From: Desulfobulbus sp.
Lineage (GTDB): Bacteria; Desulfobacterota; Desulfobulbia; Desulfobulbales; Desulfobulbaceae
DNA: 14,632 nt
Direction of reading: 5' to 3'
Assembly (NCBI GenBank): GCA_011051825.1
Contig: DRKH01000455.1
Span: 1-14,632, forward strand
In this document: in pieces, positions 12,239-14,632 of the stretch
Position numbering within the stretch: position 1 is the stretch's first letter
How the letters are laid out: every line of letters begins with the position of its first letter
Translations under genes and position numbers: made by a program
Notes under the pieces: generated by a model
Told to the model about the DNA's origin: nothing
Seen by the model: only the letters and a program-made list of their open reading frames with translations
Databases searched by the model: none

Positions 12239-14632
12239 ATGGACACATCTCGATACAGCCTGACAGACCTTGTTGATATTCCCACTCTTGGCGGAATACT
12301 TGACAACCTCTACCTGGCCGCCCATATTCCTTCGGCCATAATCGACACAGAGGGCAACTTCTTAACCGGAGCGGGCTGGCAGCGGATCTGCCTGAATTTT
12401 CATCGGAAAAATCCGGAAACAGAAAAGTTGTGTATACAGAGTGATATACATATATGGGAAGAAATAGGGGCGGGAAAGCCTTATGTTATCTATGAGTGTC
12501 CGCTTGGTCTGGTCGATTCCTGCTGCCCGATAATTATCGAGGGGCGGCATCTGGCAAACGTTTTCACCGGACAGATGCTGCATGCGCCGATTGATGATGA
12601 GATGACCGCGCGTTTCCGGATCCAGGCCCGGCAATACGGATTTGATGAAAACGAGTATCTGGAGGCTTTATCCGAGGTTCCCGTGTTCTCTCCCGACAGG
12701 CATAAAGCTGTTCTTGATTTTCTCTCCAGGATTGCCGGTCAGATTGCCTTGATGGGCCTCAATACTCTGCGTATACAGAAACAGAAAAAAGAGCTTCAGG
12801 AAAGCGAAGAGCTCTACCGCAGTCTGTTTCAGAGTAATCGCTCTACAATGCTTATCCTCGATCCGGTGACGGGCCGCATTGTTGATGCCAATCCTGCAGC
12901 CTGTGTTTTCTACGGCTATTGCAAGGAGGAGATTACCGCAAAAAAAATTACCGACATCAACATGATGCCTGATGATCAGGTCCAAGAGGACTTGAAAACA
13001 GCCTGGGCAAAACGGCGCCGGCATTTTTATTTTCAGCACCGGCTGGCAACAGGAGAGATTAGAGATGTAGAGGTATATACCGGTCCGATCAAACGCCATG
13101 GCAAAGAACTCCTCTACTCCATTATTCATGATATTACGGATCGGGTGAGGGCGGAAAACTCCATTCGCAGGAGTGAGGAGCAGTGGGATCGAACCTTTAA
13201 TTCCTTTGCCGATATCGTCACGCTGCAGGATGTGAACTTCCGTCTGGTGAAGGTCAATCAGTCCGTATGTGACCGCCTTGGTGTTGCTCGACAGGATATT
13301 CTCGGCCGATACTGTTATGAACTTTTTCATGGTTCTGAAGAGCCCTGTCCGGGTTGTCCGCTTTTAGAGACGCAGGAAACCTTTGAGCCCTTTAGCCGGG
13401 AGATGCGACATGAGAAACTGGAAAAAATCTTTCTGGTTTCGGCTGCACCGGTCTTTGATGACCAGGGGCAGCTGGAGTTTATCGTCCATGTTGCCAAGGA
13501 CATAACTCAGCAGAAACAGCTGGAGGCTGAACTGTTTCAGGCCCGCAAGCTGGAGGCCATTGGTACGCTTGCCGGTGGTATTGCCCATGATTTTAATAAT
13601 ATTCTCTCCGCAATTATCGGCTATGCAGAATTTATTCAACTGGAGGTCCCGCCGGAAAGTCAGGCCGGCAGGGATGTCCGGGTGCTTGTCGAGGCCACGC
13701 ACCGGGCAACGGATCTTGTCAAACAGATACTTACCTTCAGCCACAAGTCCGGAACGCTGAAGCGTCCAATCTGCCCGTATTTAGTTGTCAGAGAAGCCCT
13801 GAAGATGATCCGTGCAACCATGCCGACCAGCATTGTCATCGAGAAGAGTATTGATCCGGATTGCGGGACAATACTGGTCAATCCAACCCAGTTGCATCAG
13901 ATTGTCGTCAACCTCTGCACAAATGCCCGGCAGGCTATGGTAGACGGAAAAGGGCTTCTACGGGTGGATCTGTACGCGCGGGAGCTTTACGAGTCGTCGC
14001 TTTTGCACCAGGGACGGAAAGTTCCCGAAGGGCGATTTGTGGTTCTTGCCGTCAGCGATAGCGGCTGCGGGATGGACGGAGAAGTCCTGGATCATATTTT
14101 TGATCCGTATTTTACCACCAAGGGCAAGGGCAAGGGGACCGGACTGGGGCTTTCTGTTGTGCATGGTATCGTCCAGGAGTGCAATGGATTCCTGGAGGTG
14201 GAAAGTCATGTTAACAGGGGAAGTACCTTTACGGTGTACCTGCCGGTGATTGATGAGGCCAACGAGGCGGAACCACATCCGGCTGCAGACCGGGAATCGG
14301 TCGGTCGGGTGGATGGTGTTCGCGTGCTGGTGGTCGATGATGAGCCACACCTGGCAGATATCCATGAACAGCGTTTGACCGGGTGGGGATGTCTGGTGAC
14401 AGCGGTTACAGACAGCCGACAGGCCCTTGAAATATTTCATGACCAGCCCGGTCGTTTTGATCTCCTCATCACCGATCAGACCATGCCGGGCCTCACCGGT
14501 GCGGATCTGGCAAAGGCGGTACTGGAGATTCAGCCGTCCCTGCCCATTATCATGTGCACCGGATACAGCGATACCTTCCCCGAGGAAAAGGCCCTGGCCC
14601 TGGGGATTAAAAAATATATGTTCAAACCCCTG
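12239..14632 (+). CDS. Hybrid sensor histidine kinase: PocR-PAS-PAS-HisKA-HATPase-REC (3' partial)
   Basis: 798 codons are in the window and the frame is open at its right edge. ATG 12239 is the only usable start (stop at 12215-12217 upstream); its ribosome binding site is poor. Domains in order: a PocR-type sensory domain (about 10-180) with C51, C65, C87 and C95/C96 and the pattern Y.CPLGLVD..CPI....HL...FTGQ; PAS1 (about 188-305); PAS2 (about 312-430) with a CPGC motif at C370-C373; HisKA with phospho-His H450 in AHDFNNIL; HATPase with N562 (N box), DSGCGMD (about 607), IFDPYFTT and GKGTGLGLSVVHG; and REC with D700/D701, phospho-acceptor D746 (LLITDQTMPG) and K796. The N-terminal part is predicted to be cytoplasmic, as no membrane helix is seen. 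PocR domains are predicted to sense small hydrocarbon derivatives; cysteine-rich variants may bind metal or sense redox (inference). The gene lies 68 bases after gspE; a role in T2SS control is possible but unproven. Confidence 0.93.
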   Translation, partial: MDTSRYSLTDLVDIPTLGGILDNLYLAAHIPSAIIDTEGNFLTGAGWQRICLNFHRKNPETEKLCIQSDIHIWEEIGAGKPYVIYECPLGLVDSCCPIIIEGRHLANVFTGQMLHAPIDDEMTARFRIQARQYGFDENEYLEALSEVPVFSPDRHKAVLDFLSRIAGQIALMGLNTLRIQKQKKELQESEELYRSLFQSNRSTMLILDPVTGRIVDANPAACVFYGYCKEEITAKKITDINMMPDDQVQEDLKTAWAKRRRHFYFQHRLATGEIRDVEVYTGPIKRHGKELLYSIIHDITDRVRAENSIRRSEEQWDRTFNSFADIVTLQDVNFRLVKVNQSVCDRLGVARQDILGRYCYELFHGSEEPCPGCPLLETQETFEPFSREMRHEKLEKIFLVSAAPVFDDQGQLEFIVHVAKDITQQKQLEAELFQARKLEAIGTLAGGIAHDFNNILSAIIGYAEFIQLEVPPESQAGRDVRVLVEATHRATDLVKQILTFSHKSGTLKRPICPYLVVREALKMIRATMPTSIVIEKSIDPDCGTILVNPTQLHQIVVNLCTNARQAMVDGKGLLRVDLYARELYESSLLHQGRKVPEGRFVVLAVSDSGCGMDGEVLDHIFDPYFTTKGKGKGTGLGLSVVHGIVQECNGFLEVESHVNRGSTFTVYLPVIDEANEAEPHPAADRESVGRVDGVRVLVVDDEPHLADIHEQRLTGWGCLVTAVTDSRQALEIFHDQPGRFDLLITDQTMPGLTGADLAKAVLEIQPSLPIIMCTGYSDTFPEEKALALGIKKYMFKPL

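Overview
The window carries most of a type II secretion system (T2SS, general secretory pathway) operon on the + strand, flanked by the 3' end of a CFI-box/fibronectin-III-like surface protein and the 5' part of a large hybrid sensor kinase. GC content is moderate (about half). Gene content and order (gspG-H-I-J-K-L-M-N-C-D-E, with a PilM-like GspL, an AsmA-like GspN and a secretin with a TPR tail), a CFI-box protein, and a PocR/PAS hybrid kinase with a CPGC motif suggest a Gram-negative Desulfobacterota (deltaproteobacterial) organism, perhaps of the Desulfobulbales. That placement is inference from gene content, not a database match.

Layout. 1-627: C-terminal part of a protein with an FN3-like domain, a Cys-Phe-Ile motif, one or two membrane helices and a basic tail. 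648-3903: five pseudopilin genes, gspG (major), gspH, gspI, gspJ and gspK, mostly overlapping by a few bases. 3905-3946: a six-unit heptanucleotide repeat that fills the gap before gspL. 3947-7738: gspL, gspM, gspN and gspC, the inner-membrane assembly platform. 7739-8223: a 485-base non-coding, repeat-rich gap containing a second heptanucleotide array, two tandem copies of a ~98-base repeat and a diverged third copy. 8224-12170: gspD (outer-membrane secretin with a C-terminal TPR extension) and gspE (secretion ATPase), overlapping by ATGA. 12239-14632: PocR-PAS-PAS-HisKA-HATPase-REC hybrid kinase, running off the right edge.

How the genes work together. GspE hydrolyses ATP at the cytoplasmic face, docked through GspL. 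GspL and GspM, with GspC, link the ATPase to the secretin GspD. GspG polymerises into a pseudopilus with GspH/I/J/K at its tip, which pushes folded periplasmic substrates out through GspD. Two core parts are missing here: gspF (inner-membrane platform protein) and gspO/pilD (prepilin peptidase), which must be encoded elsewhere if the system works. The CFI-box protein at the left edge is a candidate client or surface partner. The hybrid kinase at the right edge may regulate the region or may simply be a neighbour.

The least ordinary parts are the two unrelated heptamer arrays in the two main gaps of the operon, the ~98-base repeats before gspD that create a false upstream extension of its reading frame, the TPR tail of GspD, the PDZ-less GspC with a Pro/Arg-rich tail, the Gln-rich insert of GspK, and a nine-codon mini-ORF that ends on the GTG start of gspH.
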